Notes: a model not told the origin generated them from the sequence alone. 64,000 nucleotides of DNA from Porphyrobacter sp. HT-58-2 (GCF_002952215.1 NZ_CP022600.1:1240001-1304000); one strand, 5' to 3'; positions 34,353-41,846 are shown, counted from the stretch's first letter. Made by a program: numbers and translations.

Positions 34353-35156
34353 ATGAGCGGTGCGTTTGCGGGCAAGACCATTGTCGTCACCGGATCGGGC
34401 AGGCAGAAGGGGCTGGGGCAGGGTATCCTTCAGGCCTTTGCTGACGAAGGCGCGAACTGCGTCGTCTCCGACCTCGCAATCGATGCCGAGGCGACGAGCG
34501 TTGCCGAAGACCTGCGCGCGCGCCGCGCGGCGGTGGCGACCATTGCCTGCGACGTGTCGAAGGCGGATCAATGCCGTGCCTTGATTGCGCAGACCGTCAA
34601 TCGCTTCGGCGCGGTCGATATCCTCGTCAACAATGCCGGGATCGGGTTCAAGATGAAGCCGCTGCTCGATGTCGACACCGCTGACGAATGGGATCAGGTG
34701 ATCGCCGTCAACCTGTCGGGCGCGTTCTATTGCACGCAAGCCGCGGCGCGGGCGATGGTGGAGCGGGGGCAGGGCGGGCGGATCATCAACATCGCATCGC
34801 AAGCCGCCAAGACGGGCTTCCCGCACCTGCCTGCCTATGTCTCGTCCAAGCACGGCATGGTCGGCCTGACGCGGGCGAGTGCGGTCGAACTCGGCAAGCA
34901 CGGCATCACCGTGAACGCGGTCTGCCCCAACCACGTAACCACCGGCCTCGGCGCGCAGCAGAACGAATATTTCTCGAAGCTGCTCGGCTTTGCGAGGGTC
35001 GAGGACTATCTCGCCAACATGGCCGCCAAGAACCCGATGGGCCGGCCCGGCCTGCCCTCCGACACCGCCGCCGCCTGCCTGTGGCTGGCGAGCGATGCGG
35101 CCTTTTATGTTACCGGCGAGGCGCTGAATGTCTCGGGCGGGGAGGAAATGCACTGA
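34353..35156 (+). CDS. Short-chain dehydrogenase/reductase
   Basis: A 267-residue classical SDR. Cofactor motif VTGSGRQKGLGQGI (with an unusual RQK insertion in the TGxxxGxG loop), DILVNNAGIG, catalytic Ser in NIASQAAKTGFPHLPAY and Tyr/Lys in AYVSSKHG. The C-terminal GEALNVSGGEEMH is typical. An acidic residue after the second strand (VVSDLAID) suggests NAD(H). It would oxidise a secondary alcohol or reduce a ketone, for example a beta-hydroxyacyl intermediate. Its stop overlaps the downstream PuuE-like ATG by 1 nt (TGATG). Confidence 0.88.
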   Translation: MSGAFAGKTIVVTGSGRQKGLGQGILQAFADEGANCVVSDLAIDAEATSVAEDLRARRAAVATIACDVSKADQCRALIAQTVNRFGAVDILVNNAGIGFKMKPLLDVDTADEWDQVIAVNLSGAFYCTQAAARAMVERGQGGRIINIASQAAKTGFPHLPAYVSSKHGMVGLTRASAVELGKHGITVNAVCPNHVTTGLGAQQNEYFSKLLGFARVEDYLANMAAKNPMGRPGLPSDTAAACLWLASDAAFYVTGEALNVSGGEEMH

Positions 35157-36028
35157 TGCCCTTGATCGAAGAACGGATGGACTGGCCTGACGGTGCAAAG
35201 ATGGCGCTCAGCGTCGTCGTCAATGTCGAGGAAGGCAGCGAGATGACCATCGCCCGCGGCGATCGCGGGATGGAGCCGGTCGACGAGCTGGGTGTCTTCG
35301 TCAAGTCGAAGATGCGCAATTATTCCAACGAATCCAATTACCTCTACGGGATCAAGGCGGGCGCCCCGCGGATCGTCAAGCTGCTGAAGACATACGACAT
35401 CACGGCCAGCTGGACGGTCGCGGCCATGTCCCTTGAAAACCATCCCGAGATCGCGGAGGCCATCGTCGCGCTGGGCCACGAACCCATCAGCCACGGCTGG
35501 CGCTGGGTGCACCAGTTCAAGATGGACGAGGCCGAGGAGCGCGAATTCATCCGCAAGGCGGTGGACAGCATCACCCGCACTTGCGGCGTGCGCCCCTATG
35601 GCTGGCTTTCGCGCTACCTGCTCACCGACAACACGCGGCGGCTGCTGTCCGAGGAGGGCTTTACCTATCACATGGACGATTATTCGGGCGATGTGCCGTT
35701 CTGGGATCGCGAGACTGTACCCGGAAAGCCCATGTGCATCGTGCCCTATCAGCTCGACAGCAATGACATGAAGATGTGGACCGATCCGGCGCTGACCCCG
35801 CACCAGTGGCTCGACTACGCCAGGGCCAACTTCGATCAGCTTTACCGCGAGGGCGCGGAGGGCAATCCCAAGATGATGAGCCTCGGGCTGCATCTGCGCA
35901 TCATCGGGCGACCGGGGCGGATCTGGGCGCTGGAGGCGTTCTTCCGCCATGTCCGCGCGCACGAGGGCGTGTGGGTGACGACCCGCAAGGCGATTGCCGA
36001 TCACTTCATGGCCGCGCACCCGGCATGA
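35156..36028 (+). CDS. PuuE/imidase-type hydrolase, copy 3 (closest to allantoinase/cyclic imidase)
   Basis: A 290-residue NodB-fold hydrolase. Of the three copies it best matches PuuE and cyclic imidase: VVNVEEGSEMTIARGD (residues 22-36), NYLYGIKAGAPRIVKLL, GHEPISHGWRWVH (His113), RPYGWLSRYLLTDNTRRLL and LGLHLRIIGRPGRI. Known relatives of about 290-310 residues open allantoin or cyclic imides such as succinimide and maleimide derivatives. It is cytosolic, within the operon containing the amidase and PaaK-type ligase, and overlaps the enoyl-CoA hydratase by 4 nt. An imide substrate is my preferred reading; an allantoin-type ureide is the alternative. Confidence 0.82.
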   Translation: MPLIEERMDWPDGAKMALSVVVNVEEGSEMTIARGDRGMEPVDELGVFVKSKMRNYSNESNYLYGIKAGAPRIVKLLKTYDITASWTVAAMSLENHPEIAEAIVALGHEPISHGWRWVHQFKMDEAEEREFIRKAVDSITRTCGVRPYGWLSRYLLTDNTRRLLSEEGFTYHMDDYSGDVPFWDRETVPGKPMCIVPYQLDSNDMKMWTDPALTPHQWLDYARANFDQLYREGAEGNPKMMSLGLHLRIIGRPGRIWALEAFFRHVRAHEGVWVTTRKAIADHFMAAHPA

Positions 36029-36783
36029 GCCTCAGCCTCTCCCTTGAGGGCGCGGTGGCGCGCCTGCTGATCGACCGCGCGGACAAGCGCAATGCCTTCA
36101 ACATGGCCATGTGGGAGGCGTTGCCCGCGCTGGTTGCCGAGGCGGTCGCCGATCCGGCGGCGAAGGTGCTGGAACTGCGCGCCGCTGAACCGGGCAGCGC
36201 GTTCTGCGCCGGAGCGGACATCCGCGAACTGCTCGCCAACAAGGATGACGCCGATTGGCGCGCGGCCAATCAGGCTGCGATCAACCGCGCGCAATTCGAA
36301 CTCGCGCGCGCCGATATTCCCACCATCGCCTTTGTCGAGGGCGACTGCGTGGGCGGGGGTTGCGGGATTGCGATGGCCTGCGACATTCGCGTTGCTGCCC
36401 CGGCGGCGCGCTTTGGCATCACGCCCGCCAAGCTCGGCCTCGTCTACCCGCTGCACGACGTGAAGCTGTTGGTCGATCTGGTCGGGCCGGGGCAGGCGAA
36501 GCGGATGCTCTACACCGGCGAATTGCTCAGCGCCGAGGAGGCGCAGCGGATCGGGCTGGTCGAGATCATCGCGGACAGCAGCGATAGTCTGGTGGCGCAG
36601 ATCGCCGCTGCGTCAGGTAGCAGCGCGCGCGCGATCAAGGGCTTTGTGCGCCGCGTGCTCGGCGGGCAGGCGGAAGACGATCCCGAGACGCTGGCGACCT
36701 TCGCCGCCGCTTTCACCGGCCCCGATTTTGCCGAGGGCACGGCGGCCTTTGTCGAGAAGCGCAAGCCGGAGTTCAAGGCATGA
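36025..36783 (+). CDS. Enoyl-CoA hydratase/isomerase family protein
   Basis: A 252-residue crotonase-fold protein. Oxyanion-hole segments SAFCAGADIREL and FVEGDCVGGGCGIAMACDIRVAA are present, followed by GITPAKLGLVYPLHDVKLLVDLVG and AEEAQRIGLVEII. The second catalytic Glu position is Tyr/Pro-rich (GLVYP), so plain hydratase activity is uncertain; isomerase or hydrolase variants are possible. It overlaps both neighbours by 4 nt (ATGA). It probably acts on the CoA thioester formed by the PaaK-type ligase. Confidence 0.85.
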   Translation: MSLSLSLEGAVARLLIDRADKRNAFNMAMWEALPALVAEAVADPAAKVLELRAAEPGSAFCAGADIRELLANKDDADWRAANQAAINRAQFELARADIPTIAFVEGDCVGGGCGIAMACDIRVAAPAARFGITPAKLGLVYPLHDVKLLVDLVGPGQAKRMLYTGELLSAEEAQRIGLVEIIADSSDSLVAQIAAASGSSARAIKGFVRRVLGGQAEDDPETLATFAAAFTGPDFAEGTAAFVEKRKPEFKA

Positions 36784-37682
36784 CCATTCCACACGGCACG
36801 ATCATGGGCGGGCTTTCGACCGTCCCCGATCTCGCACAGGCGATTGCCGCCTATCACGGCGTTCTCGGGCTGGAGAAGGTGGAGCATGGAATGCTCGACC
36901 CCGATCTCGCCGCCAGCTGGGGCTGCCCCGCCAACGCCGGTTCGCCCTATGCGGTGCTGCGCCCGGCGAGCGGCGCACCATGCTGGTTCCGGCTGGTCGA
37001 GCAGCCCGCGCATCCCGCCTTCAAGCCCACCACCACCTATGGCTGGGCCGCTTTCGAGACCACGGTGGAGGACGTCTGGCATTGGCCCGATGCGCTCCCG
37101 CCCGACCTGTTCCGGATCGTTGGCCGGCCGAAGAAGCTCGAGAATGTCGCGCCTGCCTTCATCCCGATGCAGGCGCTGGGGCCGGGGGGCGAGATGGTTT
37201 ATCTCAATCAGGTGCTTGCCGACATGGCGGATACCGATCTGCCGCGTGCTGGCTCGCCTGTCGACCGGATCTTCATCGTGGTGCTTGCCACGCCCGACCG
37301 TCAGGCCGCCATAGAATGGTATGTCGAGCGGCTCGGGCTGGAGCGCGGGGTCGACTACACCTTGCCCTATTCGATGATCAACAAGGCCTTCGCCCTGCCA
37401 TCCGAAACACAGACCACCATCACCATGGTCAAGCACGCGCGCATGCCGATTATCGAGGTCGATGATTACCCCGCCGCTGCGGTACCGCGCGCCCGGCATG
37501 GCGGGCTGCTTCCGCCCGGCAATGCGCTGGTGACGCTGGCGGTGCGCGATCTCGATGCCTGCACGGCACAGTGGATCGCACCGCCGGCCGTCCGCGAGAG
37601 CGCGCTTTACGAGGGCCGCCGCGCTGCCACCGCAATCGGCGCAGCGGGCGAACTGATCGAATGTGTCGAGGTGGGGCTATGA
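36780..37682 (+). CDS. VOC-superfamily protein (glyoxalase/extradiol dioxygenase-like)
   Basis: A 300-residue cytosolic protein with two vicinal-oxygen-chelate modules, one around GGLSTVPDLAQAIAAYHGVLGLE and one around DRIFIVVLATPDRQAAIEWYVERLGLE, joined by a loop with GPGGEMVYLNQV. Expected metal-ligand His/Glu residues are not cleanly conserved (TIMGGLS rather than a leading His), so activity may be non-metal or altered. It overlaps the crotonase and YciI-like genes (ATGA). It resembles uncharacterised sphingomonad VOC proteins; the function within the pathway is unknown. Confidence 0.72.
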   Translation: MTIPHGTIMGGLSTVPDLAQAIAAYHGVLGLEKVEHGMLDPDLAASWGCPANAGSPYAVLRPASGAPCWFRLVEQPAHPAFKPTTTYGWAAFETTVEDVWHWPDALPPDLFRIVGRPKKLENVAPAFIPMQALGPGGEMVYLNQVLADMADTDLPRAGSPVDRIFIVVLATPDRQAAIEWYVERLGLERGVDYTLPYSMINKAFALPSETQTTITMVKHARMPIIEVDDYPAAAVPRARHGGLLPPGNALVTLAVRDLDACTAQWIAPPAVRESALYEGRRAATAIGAAGELIECVEVGL

Positions 37683-37993
37683 TGCTGTTCGCCTTCCGCT
37701 GCCTTGATTCGCACGGCAGTGGACCGGCCCGCGAGGCGGCGCTGGCCGCGCATCTTGCCCATGTCGAAGCGCATATTGACGATTACGCCGTCGCCGGGCC
37801 GCTGAAGGAGGGCGAGCGCACCGTCGGATCGCTACTGGTCATCAAGGGGCAGAACATGTCCGAGGCCCGCGCGCGGCTGGAGGCCGATCCCTATTTCGGC
37901 GCCGGGGTCTGGGCCACGATCACTTGCGAGGAATTCCGTGCGGTCGCCGGTGACTGGGTCGGCGGCGCTGCGTGGAAGCGGGCTGGCAATTAG
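37679..37993 (+). CDS. YciI-like protein
   Basis: A 104-residue dimeric alpha-beta barrel protein of the YciI family. It has FAFRCLDSHGSGPAREAALAAHLAHVEAHID with the family His-Asp pair, AGPLKEGERTVGSLLVI, and LEADPYFGAGVWATI. YciI-like proteins occur in many degradation clusters, sometimes as dehalogenase- or muconolactone-isomerase-type enzymes. It is the last gene of the operon starting at 28964. Its TAG overlaps the convergent gene's TAA in the 4-base string TTAG (37990-37993). Confidence 0.8.
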   Translation: MMLFAFRCLDSHGSGPAREAALAAHLAHVEAHIDDYAVAGPLKEGERTVGSLLVIKGQNMSEARARLEADPYFGAGVWATITCEEFRAVAGDWVGGAAWKRAGN

Positions 37994-38628
37994 TTCCCGG
38001 TGCGGGTGCAGCTGCCCTGCATCCAGCGCAGATTGATCCCGACGAGGCTCGCATCGGGAGAAGCCCAGCTGTAGCTTTCTGCCCGCTCGGGATCGTCCTT
38101 GTGGACATAGAGCACCAGCGAGGGCTTGTTGCGGCTGCTCTTGGCCCAGGTGACGTTGCGCAACCGGATCGACACGTCCGGTGCCACACCATCGCCGGGG
38201 ATCGTTACGCGCCCGCCCTGATCGAAGCTGGCGAGGTTTCCGGCGAAGGTCCAGTCGGGCGTACCGTCGGGCTTGGCGGCGAACTTGCGGACCGAGACCC
38301 AGCAGGTGAAAGGCCGCGCGCGGCGGATCTCGCTGCCGTCGATCTGCCACCCCGAACCGCCCTCGCGCGGCGCGAGACCGGGTATGGCGCCTTCCTGCCA
38401 TTCGCCCTGCGGCGCACCGAAAGCATCGATGCCGCGCCAGCGTCCGTCCGCGCCGACCTCGATCATGACTGGTGCCGGGCGGGAGCGCCCCTCCTCCTCG
38501 GCGAAGTAGGCGTCTTCGGTGTTGCTCCAGATTCCGGCGGCCAGCGGGCCTTGCGCAGCGGCAAGGGCGGGGGCGGCGAGCGCGCAGGCAAAAGCGCAGG
38601 CAAGCGCGTGGGAGCGATAAGTCCTCAT
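37990..38628 (-). CDS. Exported hypothetical protein
   Basis: About 212 residues with a Sec signal peptide (SHALACAFACALAAPALAAAQ) and a mature part containing GIWSNTEDAYFAEEEGR, WQIDGSEIRRARPFTCW, DDPERAESYSWASPDASLVG and a C-terminal Cys (QGSCTRTGN) that could pair with TCWVS in a disulfide. It is not assigned to a known family. The start is the ATG at 38628 (38646 is possible); a longer frame would cover operator site 5. It is probably periplasmic and divergent from the gene at 38695, sharing the operator. Confidence 0.7.
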   Translation of the reverse strand: MRTYRSHALACAFACALAAPALAAAQGPLAAGIWSNTEDAYFAEEEGRSRPAPVMIEVGADGRWRGIDAFGAPQGEWQEGAIPGLAPREGGSGWQIDGSEIRRARPFTCWVSVRKFAAKPDGTPDWTFAGNLASFDQGGRVTIPGDGVAPDVSIRLRNVTWAKSSRNKPSLVLYVHKDDPERAESYSWASPDASLVGINLRWMQGSCTRTGN

Positions 38629-38664
38629 GGCGCTTGCATATCGCATGGCGGCATGGTTGGAAAG

Positions 38665-38676
38665 CTGTCCGGACAA
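38665..38676. promoter_or_regulatory. Operator palindrome CTGTCCGGACAA (site 5)
   Basis: One outer mismatch from the consensus, with a 3' flank ATT. It lies 18 bp upstream of the start at 38695 and 36 bp from the divergent start at 38628. It marks the right-hand limit of the palindrome-bearing region. Confidence 0.65.
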
Positions 38677-38694
38677 ATTGAGAGGAGGGATGTC

Positions 38695-39450
38695 ATGCGC
38701 TGGATCATCACGGTGGCGCTCGCCTTTCTCGCCCTCGCGTCAGCCCCCCTACAGGCCCAATTATCCGATCCGGCAGCGCGGGCGGTGGTCGAGCGCGCGG
38801 TCGCGGCCCATGGCGGGGACCTGTGGCTCGAACCGGCAACGCTCGAACTGGTCGGCACGGCGACGTTCTACGATCCCGCGACCGGCGTGGTGCGCTCCGA
38901 GGCGGATGACTACCGCATGTGGCGCACTTTCGAGGAGGGGCGCACGGCCGCGCACGAGGCTTCGGGCAAGGTGCGGATCATCGCGAGGTCCGGCGAAAGG
39001 GTGATCTTCGAGGTTGGCTATGACGGCGAGACCACCTGGACCGAACGCGGCATCATGCCCCGCGTCGAAGCTGACGCCTATTGGGCCAGCAATTTCGGCT
39101 TCGGCATCATCCGGTCTGCCCTGCAAGACGGTTTCGCTTTGCACTTCGCGCCGCCGCGCGACATCGGCGGGCGGCGGACGAACATGGTGCGCATCCTCGA
39201 CCCCAACGGCGTGCAGACTTTGTTCGGATTCGATGCAGAAAGCGGCCTCGTCACCTACATGGCCTTCGACGCGCCGCGCGGATTTCACGAGCGGCTCTAC
39301 AGCGATTTCGTGCGGCTGGAAAACGGCTGGGTGCAGGCCCGGCGGGTGACGCTGCTGTATGACGGGATCGTCTCCAACAGCGTGTTCTGGAGCGAAACCC
39401 GCGTGAACGGGGAGGTTGAACCGGCGTTGTTTCAGCCACCCCGTCCCTGA
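38695..39450 (+). CDS. Exported hypothetical protein (LolA/outer-membrane lipoprotein carrier-like fold suspected)
   Basis: A 251-residue protein with a Sec signal peptide (IITVALAFLALASAPLQAQ). GAGGAGGGA precedes the ATG at 38695. The mature chain alternates short beta strands (TLELVGTATFYDP, KVRIIARSGERVIFEVGYDG, TNMVRILDPNGVQTLFGFDAESG, VQARRVTLLYDG) as in periplasmic half-barrels of the LolA/LppX type. It might carry a hydrophobic substrate across the periplasm. Under the control of operator site 5, monocistronic, converging on the Lrp gene with 4 nt between stops. Function inferred only from fold impression. Confidence 0.68.
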   Translation: MRWIITVALAFLALASAPLQAQLSDPAARAVVERAVAAHGGDLWLEPATLELVGTATFYDPATGVVRSEADDYRMWRTFEEGRTAAHEASGKVRIIARSGERVIFEVGYDGETTWTERGIMPRVEADAYWASNFGFGIIRSALQDGFALHFAPPRDIGGRRTNMVRILDPNGVQTLFGFDAESGLVTYMAFDAPRGFHERLYSDFVRLENGWVQARRVTLLYDGIVSNSVFWSETRVNGEVEPALFQPPRP

Positions 39451-39454
39451 TTTC

Positions 39455-39928
39455 TCATACCAGCGTGACCGGACGCGAGGCGATCATTTCCTCCATCACG
39501 AAATGACCCGTCACCACCGAAAGATCGAACCCGTCGACCAATTGCTGGTAGAAGCGGTCATAGCCGCTGATCCCCTGAGTGACGACCTTGATGAGGTAGT
39601 CCCATTCGCCGCCGATGCGGTAGAGATCGACCACGCCCGAGATTCGTTCGACATGGTTCTTGAAGGCGATTGCCCAATCCTTTGAATGGTGGGGCGTCTT
39701 GATCATCACGATTACGACCAGATCGAGACCGAGCCGTGCGAGATCGACCTTCGCCCTTTGCCCGCGCAGCACGCCCTCGCACTCCAGCCGCTGAAGGCGG
39801 CGCCAGCAGGCGTTCTGGGACAGCCCGACTTCCTCGGCCAGCGCGCGCTGGCTGAGCGAGGCATCGTGCTGGAGCGCCATCAGGATCTTGCGATCAATTT
39901 GGTCAATCTCGACGATCTGTGTGGTCAT
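39455..39928 (-). CDS. Lrp/AsnC family transcriptional regulator
   Basis: A 157-residue Lrp-type regulator. The N-terminal HTH contains IDRKILMALQHDASLSQRALAEEVGLSQNACWRRLQRLE, and the C-terminal RAM domain contains VVIVMIKTPHHSKDW, RIGGEWDYLIKVVTQGISGYDRFYQQL. It is divergent from the aminotransferase gene with 73 bp between starts. By family habit it probably senses an amino acid and controls that gene and itself. Confidence 0.9.
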   Translation of the reverse strand: MTTQIVEIDQIDRKILMALQHDASLSQRALAEEVGLSQNACWRRLQRLECEGVLRGQRAKVDLARLGLDLVVIVMIKTPHHSKDWAIAFKNHVERISGVVDLYRIGGEWDYLIKVVTQGISGYDRFYQQLVDGFDLSVVTGHFVMEEMIASRPVTLV

Positions 39929-40001
39929 ACGAACGATATCTTAGCGTGAATCTCCGAAAATCGGTAATGAAATCGCGGTCGGATTGGGAGAAAACCTGCG
40001 C
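39929..40001. promoter_or_regulatory. Divergent promoter region, Lrp regulator / aminotransferase
   Basis: A 73-bp gap, AT-richer than its surroundings (for example ACGATATCTTAGCG and GTAATGAAAT), containing both promoters and presumably Lrp-type binding sites. No clear palindrome is seen and no TTGTCCGGACAA copy is present. Confidence 0.4.
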
Positions 40002-41477
40002 ATGACCAAGCCGCTCTCCTACCCCGAAGCCGACGAAGCTCACGCCCTGTTCGATGCCTTCCGCGCCGATATCCGTGCCAAACTGGCGCAAGGCACGCTG
40101 GGCCACTCGATCATCGGCAAGGGCCGGATGGTCGACGGGCCGCTCGGCCCGCAGCCGATGCTCTATGCCGATTACGCCGCATCGGGCCGGGCGCTGCGCG
40201 AGCTCGAGGATTTCGTGCTCGAACACGTCCTGCCGGTCTATGCCAACCCGCACACGCAGGCGTCCTATTGCGGCCGCGCGATCAACGCCCTGCGCCGGGC
40301 GGCGCGGGCTGAAGTAGCCCGGCTGTGCGGGGCGGGGGTGGGCGATGCGGTGATCTTCGCCGGTTCGGGCGCCACCGCGGGTCTTCAGAAGCTGGTGCGC
40401 CTGCTCGGGGCCGATCAGTGCGATGACGCAGGGCAGCGTGCTCTGGTGCTGCTTGGCCCTTACGAGCATCATTCGAACCTTCTGCCATGGCGCGAAAGCG
40501 GGGCGGAGGTGATAGCCTTGCCCGAAGACGCAGACGGTGGCCCTGGTCGCGAGGCCCTGATCGCGCAATTGCGGCGTGGTGCTGGTCGCCGGATCATTGG
40601 TGCCTTCTCCGCCGGGTCCAACGTCACCGGCGCGCTGACCGATGTCGCCGATGTCTCACGGATCGTGCAGGCGGCGGGCGGCAAGGTGATCTGGGACTAT
40701 GCCGGAGCTGCGCCCTATGTCGCGATGCAGATGCAACCCGCCGCCGACGTGCATATCGATGCGCTGGTGTTCTCGCCGCACAAGTTTGTCGGCGGCCCGG
40801 CATCGTCGGGCGTACTGGTGATGCGGCGCGATGCGGCTGTGCTGGACAAGCCCTCCGCGCCCGGTGGCGGCACGGTCAGCTTCGTATCGCCGGGCGGGCA
40901 TGATTATCTCCCGGATCTCGCCTCACGCGAGGAAGCAGGCACGCCCAACGTCATCGGCGACATCCGCACCGCACTCGCGGCAATCGTGCGTTCGGAGATG
41001 AGCGAGGCCGGGCTCGACCAGCGGGCTGCGGCCATGTGCCGCGCCGCGCTTGCCCGGTGGCGGGCCAATCCGCGGATCGAGGTGCTGGGACGCGAGATGG
41101 CCACGCACCTGCCCATCGCCGCATTCCGGATCAGGGACGCTGACGGAGGTCTTGTGCACCACCAGCTTGTCACCCGCATACTGAGCGATTGCCTCGGCAT
41201 TCAGGCCCGCGGTGGTTGCGCCTGCGCGGGTCCCTATGTCCATCGCCTGCTCGGCATCGACGATAAGCAGTCGCAGGCCATTCATCGGGCGATCCGATCC
41301 GGCGAAGAGCTCGAAAAGCCTGGCTTCGTGCGGGTCAATTTCTCTTGCCTCTTGAGCGATGCGGAACTTGCCACGCTGATTGCTGGCGTGGAGCGGGTGG
41401 CTAGGGAGTTCGACAGCCTGTCGCGCCATTTCGTCGCGAACCCGGTCTCTGCCATATTCGAGCCTGTGGCAATCTAA
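40002..41477 (+). CDS. PLP-dependent class V aminotransferase (cysteine desulfurase-like)
   Basis: A 491-residue fold-type I PLP enzyme. It has YADYAASGRALRELEDF, ANPHTQASYCGRAIN, YEHHSNLLPWRE, WDYAGAAPYV and the PLP-lysine motif VFSPHKFVGGP. A Cys-rich loop RGGCACAGPY sits where cysteine desulfurases keep the persulfide Cys. It is longer than SufS/IscS (about 400) because of an N-terminal extension and C-terminal tail. No Fe-S assembly genes are nearby. With a divergent Lrp regulator, an amino-acid lyase or transaminase role is as likely as sulfur transfer. GGGAG lies 11 nt before the ATG at 40002. Confidence 0.85.
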   Translation: MTKPLSYPEADEAHALFDAFRADIRAKLAQGTLGHSIIGKGRMVDGPLGPQPMLYADYAASGRALRELEDFVLEHVLPVYANPHTQASYCGRAINALRRAARAEVARLCGAGVGDAVIFAGSGATAGLQKLVRLLGADQCDDAGQRALVLLGPYEHHSNLLPWRESGAEVIALPEDADGGPGREALIAQLRRGAGRRIIGAFSAGSNVTGALTDVADVSRIVQAAGGKVIWDYAGAAPYVAMQMQPAADVHIDALVFSPHKFVGGPASSGVLVMRRDAAVLDKPSAPGGGTVSFVSPGGHDYLPDLASREEAGTPNVIGDIRTALAAIVRSEMSEAGLDQRAAAMCRAALARWRANPRIEVLGREMATHLPIAAFRIRDADGGLVHHQLVTRILSDCLGIQARGGCACAGPYVHRLLGIDDKQSQAIHRAIRSGEELEKPGFVRVNFSCLLSDAELATLIAGVERVAREFDSLSRHFVANPVSAIFEPVAI

Positions 41478-41788
41478 AGTCCGAAGGAGGTGCTCTTCTG
41501 CTTGTCGAGGGGCAAATAGGTGACGATGCCCCTCCCAGCATCGGCGCTGGACCGGAAGTTTCGAGCTTCGGCTTGAGGCGGTCTGGGGGTTGTCAGAATG
41601 ACGGCAGGGGAAGGGTACCGCCTTTGATCTTCTCGGCAGCTGGGCGAGGGAGCGGAAGGTCTTGTGGAGCGTCGATATCGGTGGACAAACCTCGCAGATA
41701 ACTGAGCAAGCTTCTGGGGTAAATTTTGGGGTGGCCCACAAGCTGGGGACATCAATAAACATGATAATTCAATACATTAGTAGATAAA
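41478..41788. other. Gene-free stretch left of the tRNA-Ser fragment
   Basis: No convincing gene is visible on either strand. Short open frames lack ribosome-binding sites and family resemblance. The left part is GC-rich with an inverted repeat (41507-41534); the right part from about 41700 becomes AT-rich, ending in a TAAATTTTGGGG...ATAATTCAATACATTAGTAGATAAATT type sequence. It looks like non-coding scar DNA at the end of a mobile element. Confidence 0.5.
41507..41534. repeat. Inverted repeat (possible weak terminator)
   Basis: GAGGGGCA (41507-41514) and TGCCCCTC (41527-41534) form an 8-bp perfect stem with a 12-nt loop, 30 bp after the aminotransferase stop. No T-run follows, so termination would not be classic Rho-independent. 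Confidence 0.5.
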
Positions 41789-41811
41789 TTTGAATCCCTC
41801 CTGCTCCGCCA
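41789..41811 (+). repeat. tRNA-Ser 3'-end fragment (att-site-like)
   Basis: TTTGAATCCCTCCTGCTCCGCCA reads as the 3' end of a tRNA-Ser: part of the T-loop, T-stem CCCTC, acceptor strand CTGCTCC, discriminator G and encoded CCA. The upstream sequence cannot fold into the rest of a tRNA. A truncated 3' copy is what site-specific recombination into a tRNA gene leaves at the far end of an integrated element. No integrase or intact tRNA-Ser is visible in the window. Confidence 0.6.
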
Positions 41812-41814
41812 CCG

Positions 41815-41846
41815 GCCTTTAGAAAAGGCTGAGAAAAAATTTCTCA
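41815..41846. terminator. Two consecutive hairpins after the tRNA-Ser fragment
   Basis: GCCTTT-AGA-AAAGGC (41815-41829) is directly followed by TGAGAAA-AAA-TTTCTCA (41830-41846), both perfect. This is the kind of structure expected downstream of a tRNA gene, so it may be the original tRNA-Ser terminator retained by the chromosome. Confidence 0.5.

Noticed and set aside
40002..41477. SufS/IscS cysteine desulfurase assignment
   Set aside because: The fold and a Cys-rich loop fit, but the protein is about 80 residues longer than usual, has an Lrp regulator instead of Suf/Isc neighbours, so only class V aminotransferase is claimed.
41789..41811. A complete tRNA-Ser gene
   Set aside because: Only the 3' end is present; the preceding sequence is AT-rich and cannot form D- or anticodon arms.
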